DNA of 64,000 nt, from positions 62,001 through 126,000 of the forward strand of contig NZ_JASCRY010000005.1 in the NCBI RefSeq assembly GCF_030010375.1, read 5' to 3'. Position 1 is the stretch's first letter. Every line of letters starts with the position of its first letter. Made by a program: the position numbers and the translations under genes. Below, piece by piece: positions 7,990-16,374 of this stretch. The notes beneath the pieces were generated by a model, which was not told where the DNA came from, ran no database searches, and saw only the letters and a program-made list of their open reading frames with translations. The DNA comes from Flavobacterium yafengii (GTDB lineage Bacteria > Bacteroidota > Bacteroidia > Flavobacteriales > Flavobacteriaceae).

Positions 7990-8525
7990 ACACTATAATT
8001 CTCAAAACGGAACGATTAATTCTAAGGCCAATTTCACTATTGGATTTGGATTATATTCACGAATTGCATTCTTTGAAAGAAACAGATGAATTCAATACGT
8101 TAGGAATTCCTGCAGCTATTGAAGAAACAAAACTACTATTAGAAAAGTGGATTTTTGAAAACAATAAAGAGCTTATGACCAATTTTACTTTTGCGGTCGA
8201 ATTAAATACTGGAAACCAAATTATAGGATTAATTGGAATCAATTTAGGAAAGGTAAAATATAAAAATGCAGAAGTTTGGTTCAAATTTCATAAAGATCAT
8301 TGGAACAAAGGCTACGCTACAGAATCTTTGAAAAAAATTCTCCGTTTTGGTTTTAATGAACTTCATCTTCATCGGATTGAAGCAGGTTGTGCGGTTGGAA
8401 ATATAGGTTCTATCAGCGTTTTGGAAAAAACAGGAATGACAAGGGAAGCCCACACCCGTAAATTATTACCCTTACCATCCGGCTGGTCCGATAATTACGG
8501 TTATGCTATTTTAGCGACTGATTAA
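7986..8525 (+). CDS. RimJ/RimL-type GNAT N-acetyltransferase
   Basis: A 179-residue acetyltransferase beginning LKTERLILRPISLLDLDYI, the signature start of the RimJ/RimL branch. The acetyl-CoA site is read in WFKFHKDHWNKGYATESLKKIL and the C-terminal motif in EAGCAVGNIGSISVLEKTGM. Relatives acetylate ribosomal protein N-termini, small amines or antibiotics; the substrate here is unknown. It is coupled to the MORN-like gene by a four-base overlap and followed 19 bases later by a small membrane protein gene. Confidence 0.88.
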   Translation: MNTIILKTERLILRPISLLDLDYIHELHSLKETDEFNTLGIPAAIEETKLLLEKWIFENNKELMTNFTFAVELNTGNQIIGLIGINLGKVKYKNAEVWFKFHKDHWNKGYATESLKKILRFGFNELHLHRIEAGCAVGNIGSISVLEKTGMTREAHTRKLLPLPSGWSDNYGYAILATD

Positions 8526-8544
8526 CAAAAATAAAAACTACAAT

Positions 8545-8871
8545 ATGAAATTTACAACAATCAATCTTGGAGACAATAAGATAGAAGTTTTTAATTCTTT
8601 TATGGCAAAAGAAACTATAGTATTAAACGAAAAAATAGTTTCGGAGAAACGTTCCATAACAGGAGCAACACATCATTTTAAAATGATTGAAAATGATCAA
8701 AAAGTAGCGTGCAAATTTATTTTGGGATATGGTTTAAACGGAGTGGTAATGAGTTTATATAAAGACAACAAACCAGTAATTGAGTCCCAAAGTAGTATGT
8801 TCTTTGGATTCGTATTAATTACGCTTCTTACGTTTGGATTTGTATTTATTTACAACCTGATTCTTAACTAA
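8545..8871 (+). CDS. Small C-terminally anchored protein of unknown function
   Basis: I do not recognise a family. The 108-residue product has a soluble N-terminal part of about 80 residues with beta character (MKFTTINLGDNKIEVFNSF, then ITGATHHFKMIENDQKVACKF). One membrane segment at residues 86-106 (MFFGFVLITLLTFGFVFIYNLIL) follows. The arrangement is a tail-anchored or short bitopic protein. It begins 19 bases after the GNAT gene and ends before a bidirectional terminator, so it is probably the last gene of a three-gene unit starting at 7705. Confidence 0.6.
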   Translation: MKFTTINLGDNKIEVFNSFMAKETIVLNEKIVSEKRSITGATHHFKMIENDQKVACKFILGYGLNGVVMSLYKDNKPVIESQSSMFFGFVLITLLTFGFVFIYNLILN

Positions 8872-8914
8872 GAAATTTAAAAATAACATTTATAAGATTT
8901 TTAGATTAAATGAC

Positions 8915-8947
8915 AAAACCACTGCCGATATAATAAGCAGTGGTTTT
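8915..8947. terminator. Bidirectional terminator between convergent genes
   Basis: AAAACCACTGC (8915-8925) and GCAGTGGTTTT (8937-8947) form a perfect 11-pair stem with an 11-base loop. It ends in T runs on both strands and separates the plus-strand gene ending at 8871 from the minus-strand efflux operon. Confidence 0.75.
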
Positions 8948-8992
8948 GAACAAACAGGAATCAATAATAAATGGGTAAAGTATTTAAATTAA

Positions 8993-10402
8993 CTATTGCC
9001 AGCCACCACCAAGGGCTCTGTACAATTGAATTATCGCTTTATATTGTTGAAATTTATTGTCTATCAAGCTTAGTTCAGCATTCAAAGCATTGTCTTTTAC
9101 AGTCAAAACTTCTAAATAATTAGCTAAACCGTAAGTCAACAATTCATCTGAATAATCGGTGGCTTTATTCAACGCATCGACTTGTTTTTCTCTAACGGTG
9201 AGTTTGTACGTTTCATTATTGTATTGTGCCAAAGCATCCGATACTTCTTTTCCGGCGGTCAATAACGACTGCTCAAACTGAAGATAGGCTTTTTCCTGAT
9301 TGGCTTTTGCAATTTCAAACCTTGTTTTAATTTGTCTTTGGTTGAAAATAGGTTGTGTCAATCCCGTAATTACATTTGCAAAAATCGAATTGGCACTAAA
9401 CCATTCTTTCAAATCAATACTTTGAAGTCCGCCGTTTGCAGTAAGTTTTAATGTTGGATAAAAATTACTTTTGGCTACATTAGTCTGTTCAAAATTTGAA
9501 ATCAAGTTGTATTCTGCAGCGATTACATCAGGTCTGTTTCTCAACAATGTTGCAGGAACCCCAAGCGTAATTGTTGGTTGCATCGATTGCGTTTCAAAAG
9601 TATTCCTTTCAATTTTAGCGGAACCTTGACCCATAAGAATACTCATGGTGTTTTCAAGAATGATGATACTATTCTTTAAATCGGCAAGGATAATTTCGGT
9701 AGCATATTTCTGCGCTTCGGTTTGCTTCACGCCAACTTCGGTTACATTACCGGCATCTTTTAAAGCTATAATAGTTTCGATACTTTGGTTTCTGTTTACC
9801 AATGTTTTCTCCGCTAATTTTATTTGGGCATCAACCGAAAGCAATTGATAATAGGTCGCCGCAATGTTAGCAATCAATTGGGTTTTTACGGCTTGGTTTG
9901 CCGCAGTTGTTTGCAGATACGTAGCATTTACAGCACGCTTGTTGCTTCTTATTTTTCCCCAAATATCAGCTTCCCACGAAAGACTTCCTGTCAACTGATA
10001 CTGATCCGTACTTCTGTTTTGCAACAAAGCACCAAACTGACTGTTCTTAGAAAGTTCTTGGTGCGTCCAATCTGTACTTGCAGAAAGAGTAGGAAAGTAC
10101 CCCGCTTTTCCTTGTTTCATAGTTGCCTCTGCCGCTGCAATATTTTGCATGGCAATTTTGATATCCAAATTATTTTCTAACCCTTTCTTGATATATCCCT
10201 GTAAAAGCGGATCCGTGAAAACTTTGTCCCAAGCAACATTAGCCAGTGAAATGGTATCGGTTGAAACGATTTCGTTTCGGTATAAATTTTCCGTTTTTAA
10301 TTCGGGTCTGTCGTATTCTTTGGCTACAAAGCACGATTGCATTACTGTTGCTGTCACTCCTAAGAGTACTATTTTATATATATTATTTTTCATCTTTTTC
10401 AT
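8993..10402 (-). CDS. TolC-family outer membrane efflux lipoprotein (OprM/NodT type)
   Basis: Outer-membrane channel of the tripartite efflux pump encoded with the next two genes. The 469-residue product has a lipoprotein signal (IYKIVLLGVTATVMQSC). It has the two repeated OEP halves, with AQKYATEIILADLKN in the first. The block LLRNRPDVIAAEYNLISNFEQTNVAKSNFYPTLKL is typical of NodT/OprM proteins. It overlaps the end of the RND gene by 20 bases, so the start is coupled. A second ATG nine bases downstream (MKNNIYK) is equally plausible. The last gene of the operon; a bidirectional terminator follows. Confidence 0.93.
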   Translation of the reverse strand: MKKMKNNIYKIVLLGVTATVMQSCFVAKEYDRPELKTENLYRNEIVSTDTISLANVAWDKVFTDPLLQGYIKKGLENNLDIKIAMQNIAAAEATMKQGKAGYFPTLSASTDWTHQELSKNSQFGALLQNRSTDQYQLTGSLSWEADIWGKIRSNKRAVNATYLQTTAANQAVKTQLIANIAATYYQLLSVDAQIKLAEKTLVNRNQSIETIIALKDAGNVTEVGVKQTEAQKYATEIILADLKNSIIILENTMSILMGQGSAKIERNTFETQSMQPTITLGVPATLLRNRPDVIAAEYNLISNFEQTNVAKSNFYPTLKLTANGGLQSIDLKEWFSANSIFANVITGLTQPIFNQRQIKTRFEIAKANQEKAYLQFEQSLLTAGKEVSDALAQYNNETYKLTVREKQVDALNKATDYSDELLTYGLANYLEVLTVKDNALNAELSLIDNKFQQYKAIIQLYRALGGGWQ

Positions 10403-13400
10403 CTAAAAGTGCAACATCTGATTCCTGATTTTCTATAGGAAGTGGTTTTGTAGAAATTTTTTCCTGTAGGGTTTGGAAAACAATAAACAATACCGGTATA
10501 ACAAATACCCCCAAAATGGTTCCTATTAACATTCCGCCAATTGCTCCAGTTCCAATAGCATTATTTCCAATAGCTCCAGCTCCTTTGGCTAACATTAAAG
10601 GCAATAATCCGAAGATAAATGCAAATGATGTCATCAAAATAGGACGTAAACGAGCAACAGCACCATGGATAGCAGCTTGCGTAATACTCATTCCTTTTTT
10701 TCTAGAATCTACAGAAAACTCGACTATCAAAATGGCGTTTTTAGCGAGCAATCCAATAAGCATAATAAGTGTTATTTGTAAGTAAATGTTATTACTTACA
10801 TCGAATAAATAAGCAAATAGGTACGCTCCTGCTAAACCAATTGGTAATGAAATTAATACGGCAAAAGGCAACATATAACTTTCATATTGAGCTGCTAACA
10901 AGAAATATACAAAAACCAAGCACAATAAGAAAATATACAATGTTTGACCGCCTGCACTAATTTCTTCACGAGTCATTCCTGAAAACTCATAACCATAACC
11001 AACAGGTAAGCTTTGACTTGCCACTTCTTCAACGGCTTTAATGGCATCACCAGAACTGAAACCTTCATTTGGAGCACCTGTGATTTTTACAGAGGTAAAT
11101 AAATTGAAACGCTCAATTGCCTGTGGACCAAATACTTTTACTAAAGTCACAAATTCTGAAATAGGAGCCATCTGACCGTTATTATTTCTAACCAATACTT
11201 TATTTAATGATTCAGGATTACTTCTAAACTCTGGATCAGATTGATAAACTACTCGATATTGTTTTCCAAATTTGTTAAAATTAGATGCATAAACTCCACC
11301 ATAATATCCTTGCATAGTTCCTAAAACATCAGTAACTGTTAAACCTGATTTTTTTATAGCAGCAACATTCAAATCAATTCGGTATTGTGGGTAATTTGGA
11401 GAAAAAGAAGTAGCCGCATATTTGATTTCGGGACGGCTGTTTAAAGCAGCCAAAAATTTATTATTTACTTCACTTAATTCTTGAATACTACCTCCTTTTT
11501 GATCTTGTAATTGAAATTCAAAACCATTGGTAAAACCAAAACCAACAAGTGTAGGACGAGCAAAATAGAGTACTTTTGCATCTTTAATTGTAGCTGTACG
11601 CTTAAATAATTCAGCTACAACAACTGTTATTTCCTGATTGGCATCTTTACGTTCTGCCCAGGTTTTTAATTTTACAATGACCATTCCGTAGTTACTACCA
11701 GTACCACTTATTAAACTACGACCTGAAATTCGAAGAACTTCTTGTATTTCAGGAATGTCTTTTACTTTATTTTCAATTTGCAATAATACTTCCTCTGTTC
11801 TTTCTAATGAAGTACCTGGTGGAAGTGAAACATCCGAAAGAATGGCACCTGTATCTTCACCAGGAACAAAAGCCTTTGGTGTAATATTTAATAACAAGAT
11901 AAAAATTCCTGCAAAAACTGCAATTCCTAAAAATGCTAACCATTTGCGTTTTATAAAAAATTCAACTGATCTTTTGTACTTAGCGGTTGTTGTTTCAAAT
12001 CCAGCATTAAATGCTGTATAAAAACGCTCCATAAAACCCTTTTTCTTTGAACTTTTATCGTGTTCCTTCAAGAAAATAGCACATAATGCAGGAGAAAGCG
12101 TTAGCGCGTTAATTGCTGATAATACAATTGAAACGGCTAAAGTTAATCCAAACTGTTTGTAGAAAACTCCTGCTGAACCACTGATAAACGAAACAGGAAT
12201 AAATACAGCCGACATAACAAGTGTGATAGAAATAATCGCACTACTGATATCTTGCATGGCACTGTGAGCCGCTTTTTTTGGATTGTGTTCCCCAGCTTCC
12301 ATTTTGGCATGGACGGCTTCAACCACTACAATGGCATCATCAACCACAATTCCGACGGCAAGCACTAAGGCAAAAAGTGTTAATAAGTTAATGGTAAAGC
12401 CAAATAGACTTAGGAAAAAGAAAGTTCCCAAAATAGCCACAGGTACTGAAATTGCAGGTATAAGGGTTGATCTCCAATCTTGTAAAAAGATAAAAACGAC
12501 AATAAATACTAATAAAAAGGCTTCGATTAATGTATGAATAACTTTTGTGATAGATTCATCTAAGAAGTCATTTGCATTAATTAATGTAGCATATTTTACC
12601 CCTTTAGGAAAATTTACTTCGGCTTGATCTAATACTTTTAGAGATCCTTCAATTACTTCTTGTGCATTAGATCCTGCAGTTTGTGCAATTGCAATTGCAA
12701 TAGATTTGTTTCCGTTTGTATATGCATTACTAGCATAATTTACAGCTCCTAATTCGATTTTTGCTACATCACCTAACTTAAGGATTTCTCCATTTTCGGT
12801 TGAACGAACAATAATTTCTTCAAACTCTTTTGCATTTTGTAAACGCCCTTTGTATTTTAGTGTATATTGAAAAGATTGGTCGCTACTTTCACCTAATTGA
12901 CCTGGAGCTGCTTCAATATTTTGCTCTGCTAATAGCGTTGTAATATCCGAAGGAACTAGTCCGTAAGCGCCCATTACATCTGGCTTAAGCCAAATACGCA
13001 TAGAGTAGTCTTTTTGACCAAAAATCATTGCTTCTCCAACTCCAGCTACACGTTTTATTTTTGGTAAAATATTGATATTGGCATAATTTTGAAGAAAAGT
13101 ATCATCATAATCAGGATTTTCACTATACAATGATAAAATCAAAATATTATCACTTTGTCTTTTTGAAGTTGTAACACCAGCTCTTGTAACTTCTTGGGGT
13201 AATAATGGCGTAGCACGTGATACACGATTTTGTACATTCACAGCTGCTAAATCAGGATTTGTACCTAATTTAAAGTATATATTAATGGCTGCCGAACCAT
13301 CATTATTTGATGTAGAAGTCATGTAAGTCATGTCTTCAACACCGTTGATTTGTTCTTCCAATGGAATTACTACCGAGTTCATTACAACTTCGGCACTTGC

Positions 13401-13553
13401 TCCTTGATAATTTGCTGATACAGTTACCGTAGGTGGCGCTATTTCTGGATATTGAGATACTGGAAGTGAGGTTAACCCTAAAACTCCCAAAATTACGATG
13501 ATAATAGATATCACTGTTGACAATACCGGTCTGTCAATGAATTTTGAAAACAT
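10383..13553 (-). CDS. HAE1-family RND multidrug efflux permease (AcrB/MexB-like)
   Basis: Inner-membrane proton-driven pump of 1056 residues, the normal AcrB length, with twelve predicted membrane helices and two large periplasmic loops. The first helix region reads FIDRPVLSTVISIIIVILG. The proton-relay acids appear in AVGIVVDDAIVVVE near residue 408. The second-half counterpart is LLAKNAILIVEF, with the relay Lys in that helix. This D-D arrangement is that of HAE1 drug pumps, not heavy-metal pumps. It is flanked by its adaptor (33 bases upstream) and its outer-membrane channel (20-base overlap). Substrates are unknown. Confidence 0.95.
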   Translation of the reverse strand: MFSKFIDRPVLSTVISIIIVILGVLGLTSLPVSQYPEIAPPTVTVSANYQGASAEVVMNSVVIPLEEQINGVEDMTYMTSTSNNDGSAAINIYFKLGTNPDLAAVNVQNRVSRATPLLPQEVTRAGVTTSKRQSDNILILSLYSENPDYDDTFLQNYANINILPKIKRVAGVGEAMIFGQKDYSMRIWLKPDVMGAYGLVPSDITTLLAEQNIEAAPGQLGESSDQSFQYTLKYKGRLQNAKEFEEIIVRSTENGEILKLGDVAKIELGAVNYASNAYTNGNKSIAIAIAQTAGSNAQEVIEGSLKVLDQAEVNFPKGVKYATLINANDFLDESITKVIHTLIEAFLLVFIVVFIFLQDWRSTLIPAISVPVAILGTFFFLSLFGFTINLLTLFALVLAVGIVVDDAIVVVEAVHAKMEAGEHNPKKAAHSAMQDISSAIISITLVMSAVFIPVSFISGSAGVFYKQFGLTLAVSIVLSAINALTLSPALCAIFLKEHDKSSKKKGFMERFYTAFNAGFETTTAKYKRSVEFFIKRKWLAFLGIAVFAGIFILLLNITPKAFVPGEDTGAILSDVSLPPGTSLERTEEVLLQIENKVKDIPEIQEVLRISGRSLISGTGSNYGMVIVKLKTWAERKDANQEITVVVAELFKRTATIKDAKVLYFARPTLVGFGFTNGFEFQLQDQKGGSIQELSEVNNKFLAALNSRPEIKYAATSFSPNYPQYRIDLNVAAIKKSGLTVTDVLGTMQGYYGGVYASNFNKFGKQYRVVYQSDPEFRSNPESLNKVLVRNNNGQMAPISEFVTLVKVFGPQAIERFNLFTSVKITGAPNEGFSSGDAIKAVEEVASQSLPVGYGYEFSGMTREEISAGGQTLYIFLLCLVFVYFLLAAQYESYMLPFAVLISLPIGLAGAYLFAYLFDVSNNIYLQITLIMLIGLLAKNAILIVEFSVDSRKKGMSITQAAIHGAVARLRPILMTSFAFIFGLLPLMLAKGAGAIGNNAIGTGAIGGMLIGTILGVFVIPVLFIVFQTLQEKISTKPLPIENQESDVALLDEKDEK

Positions 13554-13586
13554 ATTTTGTTATTTATTCAATAGTTAGTTTGTCAA

Positions 13587-14693
13587 TTATTTTTTTGCTG
13601 GATTGATTATCGTTTTAAAATCAACTACTTCAGGTTTAATAAGGGTTCCTTCAGTTACAATACCAACTCCTTCAATAAGTATTTTATCGTTTATATTTAA
13701 TCCGCTATCAACTACAAAAAATTTACCTCCAGGAATTGCACGTACTTCAATTGGTACAGCTTTCACTTTGTTATCTTTATCCACAACAAGTGCAACACGT
13801 TTGTCTTGTAATTCTAATGAAGCATTTTGTGGGATAATAATAACATTTTCTAAATCTGTAGGGATTTGAATAGTTCCACTTCCTCCAGAACGCAATAATT
13901 TATTCCCGTTTGGAAAACTTGCTCTTACATTAAAGGAACCTGTTTGTGCATTGGCTTGTCCACTAAAGGTTTCAATTTTACCCTTTTGTTCATATTGCAT
14001 ACCATTACTCAAAACCAAATTTACAGCTTCCATTTTGTTTATTTTTTCTTGAAATGACTTTCCTTGAGCATTCATCATGATATCCAATTGTTCTTTTTCA
14101 TTTACTGAAAAATAAGCATAAATGGTACTAACATCTGAAATACGGGTTAAAGGTTCAACTGTTTGACTGCTGACATAACTTCCCAGTCTTAAAGGTAAAG
14201 TCCCTACAATTCCATTAACCGGGCTTTTTATAGTAGCATAATTAATTCTGGCAACGATACTTTGATAGGTACTTTTAGCACTTGCCAAATTTGCTTTTGC
14301 AGTTTCTAATTGAACATCACTGATTATTTTCCGTTCTACCAAAGGGATTAAACGATTTACTTCCACTTGAGCAGCAGCAACTTTTGCTTTTGCAGCTCCA
14401 GCTTCTTGTGTTGCTGTTTGTGTCTCTAATTTAAAAAGCAATTGACCTTTTTTAACTTCTTGACCTTCTTGTACATATATTTTTTCTATATATCCATCTA
14501 CTTTTGCACGAATGTCAATATCAGTAATACCTTCCAAAGTGGCAGGATATTCTGCTAATAAAGTAGTATTTGATGTTCCTATTTCGACTACCTTATAAGG
14601 CATAACCGGAGGTGCTGCTTGAGTTGTTTCTTTTTTACAGGAGAGCAAGCTTATTGATAACAAAATTGCGCTTATAAAATATTTCTTTTTCAT
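13587..14693 (-). CDS. RND efflux periplasmic adaptor lipoprotein (AcrA-like)
   Basis: Membrane fusion protein of 368 residues bridging the RND permease and the TolC-like channel. It starts with a lipoprotein signal (ISAILLSISLLSCKKE). The barrel-sandwich lipoyl motif IDIRAKVDGYIEKIYVQEGQEVKKGQLLFKLE comes next. A coiled-coil hairpin (EAGAAKAKVAAAQVEVNRL to TAKANLASAKSTYQS) and the second lipoyl half YATIKSPVNGIVG follow, then beta-barrel and membrane-proximal domains. Second gene of the operon, 23 bases after the regulator. Confidence 0.94.
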   Translation of the reverse strand: MKKKYFISAILLSISLLSCKKETTQAAPPVMPYKVVEIGTSNTTLLAEYPATLEGITDIDIRAKVDGYIEKIYVQEGQEVKKGQLLFKLETQTATQEAGAAKAKVAAAQVEVNRLIPLVERKIISDVQLETAKANLASAKSTYQSIVARINYATIKSPVNGIVGTLPLRLGSYVSSQTVEPLTRISDVSTIYAYFSVNEKEQLDIMMNAQGKSFQEKINKMEAVNLVLSNGMQYEQKGKIETFSGQANAQTGSFNVRASFPNGNKLLRSGGSGTIQIPTDLENVIIIPQNASLELQDKRVALVVDKDNKVKAVPIEVRAIPGGKFFVVDSGLNINDKILIEGVGIVTEGTLIKPEVVDFKTIINPAKK

Positions 14694-14716
14694 ACGGGAA
14701 TATTTACTAAAATTGA

Positions 14717-15217
14717 TTAATTATTATTTTTACTGTTATTGATTTCTATTTCTTTGAACTTGTCAATAGTTTTAATCAAAAGTTCCTCTACTTCACAAAC
14801 ATGGGCTTTATAGGCTTTTACATTATCCATGTTGCATTGTTCTTCTGTACAAGAAACTGTTTGCTCTCTGTAGGTGATTAATTTATCTATTATTTTTTTT
14901 TCAAAAGCAAGGATTTTGATATAATTAGAAAGTCTTTCACTGAATGGACATGGCTTAAAATATTTTTTGCGATCACCGCATAAAGTATAATAATTTATTT
15001 TATCCATTTTTAGAAGCAGATTCAAGTTGGTTGAAATGGAGCTTTTACTGGCACCCATTTTTTCGACTATCTCTTCAAATGTTAATCCGGTCTTGCAGCC
15101 ATCTATTATTAGTAATCCAAGAATTCGGGAACCCAGTGGCGGTAAGTTGTATAATAGCTCAAAATGAATTCCGAACATCTCGATAAGTTCTTCTCTCTCT
15201 TTTTGTATTGCAATCAT
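14717..15217 (-). CDS. GbsR/MarR-type winged-helix regulator of the efflux operon
   Basis: A 166-residue DNA-binding protein. Residues about 25-85 form a MarR-like winged helix: PPLGSRILGLLIIDGCKTGLTFEEIVEKMGASKSSISTNLNLLLKMDKI, then the wing GDRKKYFKP. A helical C-terminal half probably dimerises and carries two cysteines in SCTEEQC. The length and architecture fit the GbsR branch. It is the first gene of the efflux operon. An 8-bp-arm inverted repeat sits directly over its promoter, so it probably represses its own operon; the inducing ligand is unknown. Confidence 0.85.
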   Translation of the reverse strand: MIAIQKEREELIEMFGIHFELLYNLPPLGSRILGLLIIDGCKTGLTFEEIVEKMGASKSSISTNLNLLLKMDKINYYTLCGDRKKYFKPCPFSERLSNYIKILAFEKKIIDKLITYREQTVSCTEEQCNMDNVKAYKAHVCEVEELLIKTIDKFKEIEINNSKNNN

Positions 15218-15227
15218 GATTTTTTTG

Positions 15228-15235
15228 CAAAAGTA
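15228..15235 (-). promoter_or_regulatory. -7 promoter box of the efflux operon
   Basis: TACTTTTG on the minus strand matches TAnnTTTG and lies 10 bases before the regulator ATG, implying a very short leader. The operator at 15239-15262 overlaps where the -33 element would be. Confidence 0.65.
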
Positions 15236-15238
15236 GAG

Positions 15239-15262
15239 TTAGTTCGTAGTTTACCGAACTAA
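15239..15262. promoter_or_regulatory. Operator: inverted repeat TTAGTTCG-N8-CGAACTAA
   Basis: A perfect 8-bp inverted repeat, TTAGTTCG at 15239-15246 and CGAACTAA at 15255-15262. It is followed at once by another CGAACT half-site (15264-15269). It covers the upstream part of the efflux operon promoter. By position it is the binding site of the adjacent GbsR/MarR-like regulator. Confidence 0.7.
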
Positions 15263-15372
15263 ACGAACTTAAAATTATGTTAATTTTTAAGAAAACGATT
15301 TCTCTAGAATTTACTGCCTTTAGAATAAAAATCTAAAGTTTAACCATCAATTAGTTATATTTAAATTAAAAG

Positions 15373-15380
15373 TTAGTTCG
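15373..15380 (+). promoter_or_regulatory. Isolated operator half-site TTAGTTCG
   Basis: The same 8-base word as the efflux operator, 78 bases upstream of the DUF1080 gene ATG. It could let the regulator also affect the divergent gene, though a lone half-site is weak evidence. Confidence 0.4.
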
Positions 15381-15457
15381 TGAAAAAAAAATGCTTAATA
15401 TTGAAAAGAGAACAATTACCCTATATTTATATTTTATTAAACCAAATGAATTTAACT

Positions 15458-16252
15458 ATGAAATCTAAAAACTTCAAGAACTCTTTTTTAATGATTGCCT
15501 TATTTTCTGCAACGGCAGCTATGGCGCAACACAAATATGTGAATACTCCGCCGGAGGTTTCCCCAATGCCGATGAAACCCGAAATGACAGAAGTTTGGGA
15601 ACCGGAAGTAAAAGTTATTACACCTGCAAAAACTCTTGGAAATGCACCTTCGGATGCCATTATTTTATTTGACGGTAAAAACTTAGATCAATGGGTAAGT
15701 CAAAAAGACGCAAGCAAACCTGCAGGATGGAAAATTGTTGACAAAGATTATATGGAAGTTGTTCCGGGTTCTGGAGCCATTCAAACCAAAATGACTTTTG
15801 GTGATTGTCAGTTGCACTTGGAATGGAGCGCACCAGATGTCGTTTTAGATGGAGGACAGGCAAGAGGAAACAGTGGGGTGTTTTTCCAAAACAGATACGA
15901 ATTACAAATATTGGATTCCTACAATAACAGAACGTATAACAATGGTCAGGCGGGAAGCATTTATAAAGATCATCCACCATTAGTAAACGTTGTAAAAACA
16001 CCATTAGAATGGAATGCTTACGATGTAATTTATACGGCACCAAGATTCAAAGCTGATGGTAGAATTGATGCTCCGGCAAGAATCACTGTGTTTTTGAATG
16101 GTGTTTTGGTACAAAATAACACGACCATAAACGGGTTGACACTTTACATAGGTTTACACAATTATCCGTCGTCTCATGGCGATGATGTTATTTCGCTTCA
16201 AGATCATGATTCTAAAAATCAATTCAGAAATATTTGGATTAGAAAACTTTAA
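15458..16252 (+). CDS. Secreted DUF1080 (3-keto-disaccharide hydrolase-like) protein
   Basis: A 264-residue secreted protein. The ATG at 15458 is chosen because it begins MKSKNFKNSFLMIALF, a signal peptide cut after ATAAMA. A GTG 78 bases upstream would place a long charged stretch before it. The mature part contains the DUF1080 jelly-roll motifs AIILFDGKNLDQWVSQKD, GDCQLHLEWSAP, GNSGVFFQNRYELQILDSY and IWIRKL. Relatives cleave 3-keto-glucosides or bind glucan-like ligands outside the cell. It is divergent from the efflux operon and ends at a strong terminator, so it is a single-gene unit. Confidence 0.87.
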   Translation: MKSKNFKNSFLMIALFSATAAMAQHKYVNTPPEVSPMPMKPEMTEVWEPEVKVITPAKTLGNAPSDAIILFDGKNLDQWVSQKDASKPAGWKIVDKDYMEVVPGSGAIQTKMTFGDCQLHLEWSAPDVVLDGGQARGNSGVFFQNRYELQILDSYNNRTYNNGQAGSIYKDHPPLVNVVKTPLEWNAYDVIYTAPRFKADGRIDAPARITVFLNGVLVQNNTTINGLTLYIGLHNYPSSHGDDVISLQDHDSKNQFRNIWIRKL

Positions 16253-16263
16253 AAAGTATACCA

Positions 16264-16293
16264 ACGGAGCGCTACAAACGCTCCGTTTTTTTT
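16264..16293 (+). terminator. Intrinsic terminator after the DUF1080 gene
   Basis: ACGGAGCG (16264-16271), loop CTACAAA and CGCTCCGT (16279-16286), then a T run to 16293. A GC-rich perfect stem, 11 bases after the stop codon. Confidence 0.92.
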
Positions 16294-16342
16294 GGCTCCA
16301 AATCAGCATCAGGAACGTTTCTGTTTTGAAATCTAATTTACT

Positions 16343-16350
16343 TATATTTG
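16343..16350 (+). promoter_or_regulatory. -7 promoter box for the HD hydrolase gene
   Basis: TATATTTG matches TAnnTTTG. Transcription would begin near 16357, downstream of the TTG at 16348 and upstream of the GTG at 16375. That fixes the GTG as the start codon. Confidence 0.65.
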
Positions 16351-16374
16351 TTGACCTTAAAAACAAACTTTATA

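Noticed and set aside
15380..15457. GTG-started 26-residue extension of the DUF1080 protein
   Set aside because: It would put a charged stretch before a clear signal peptide starting at 15458, and it overlaps the operator half-site.
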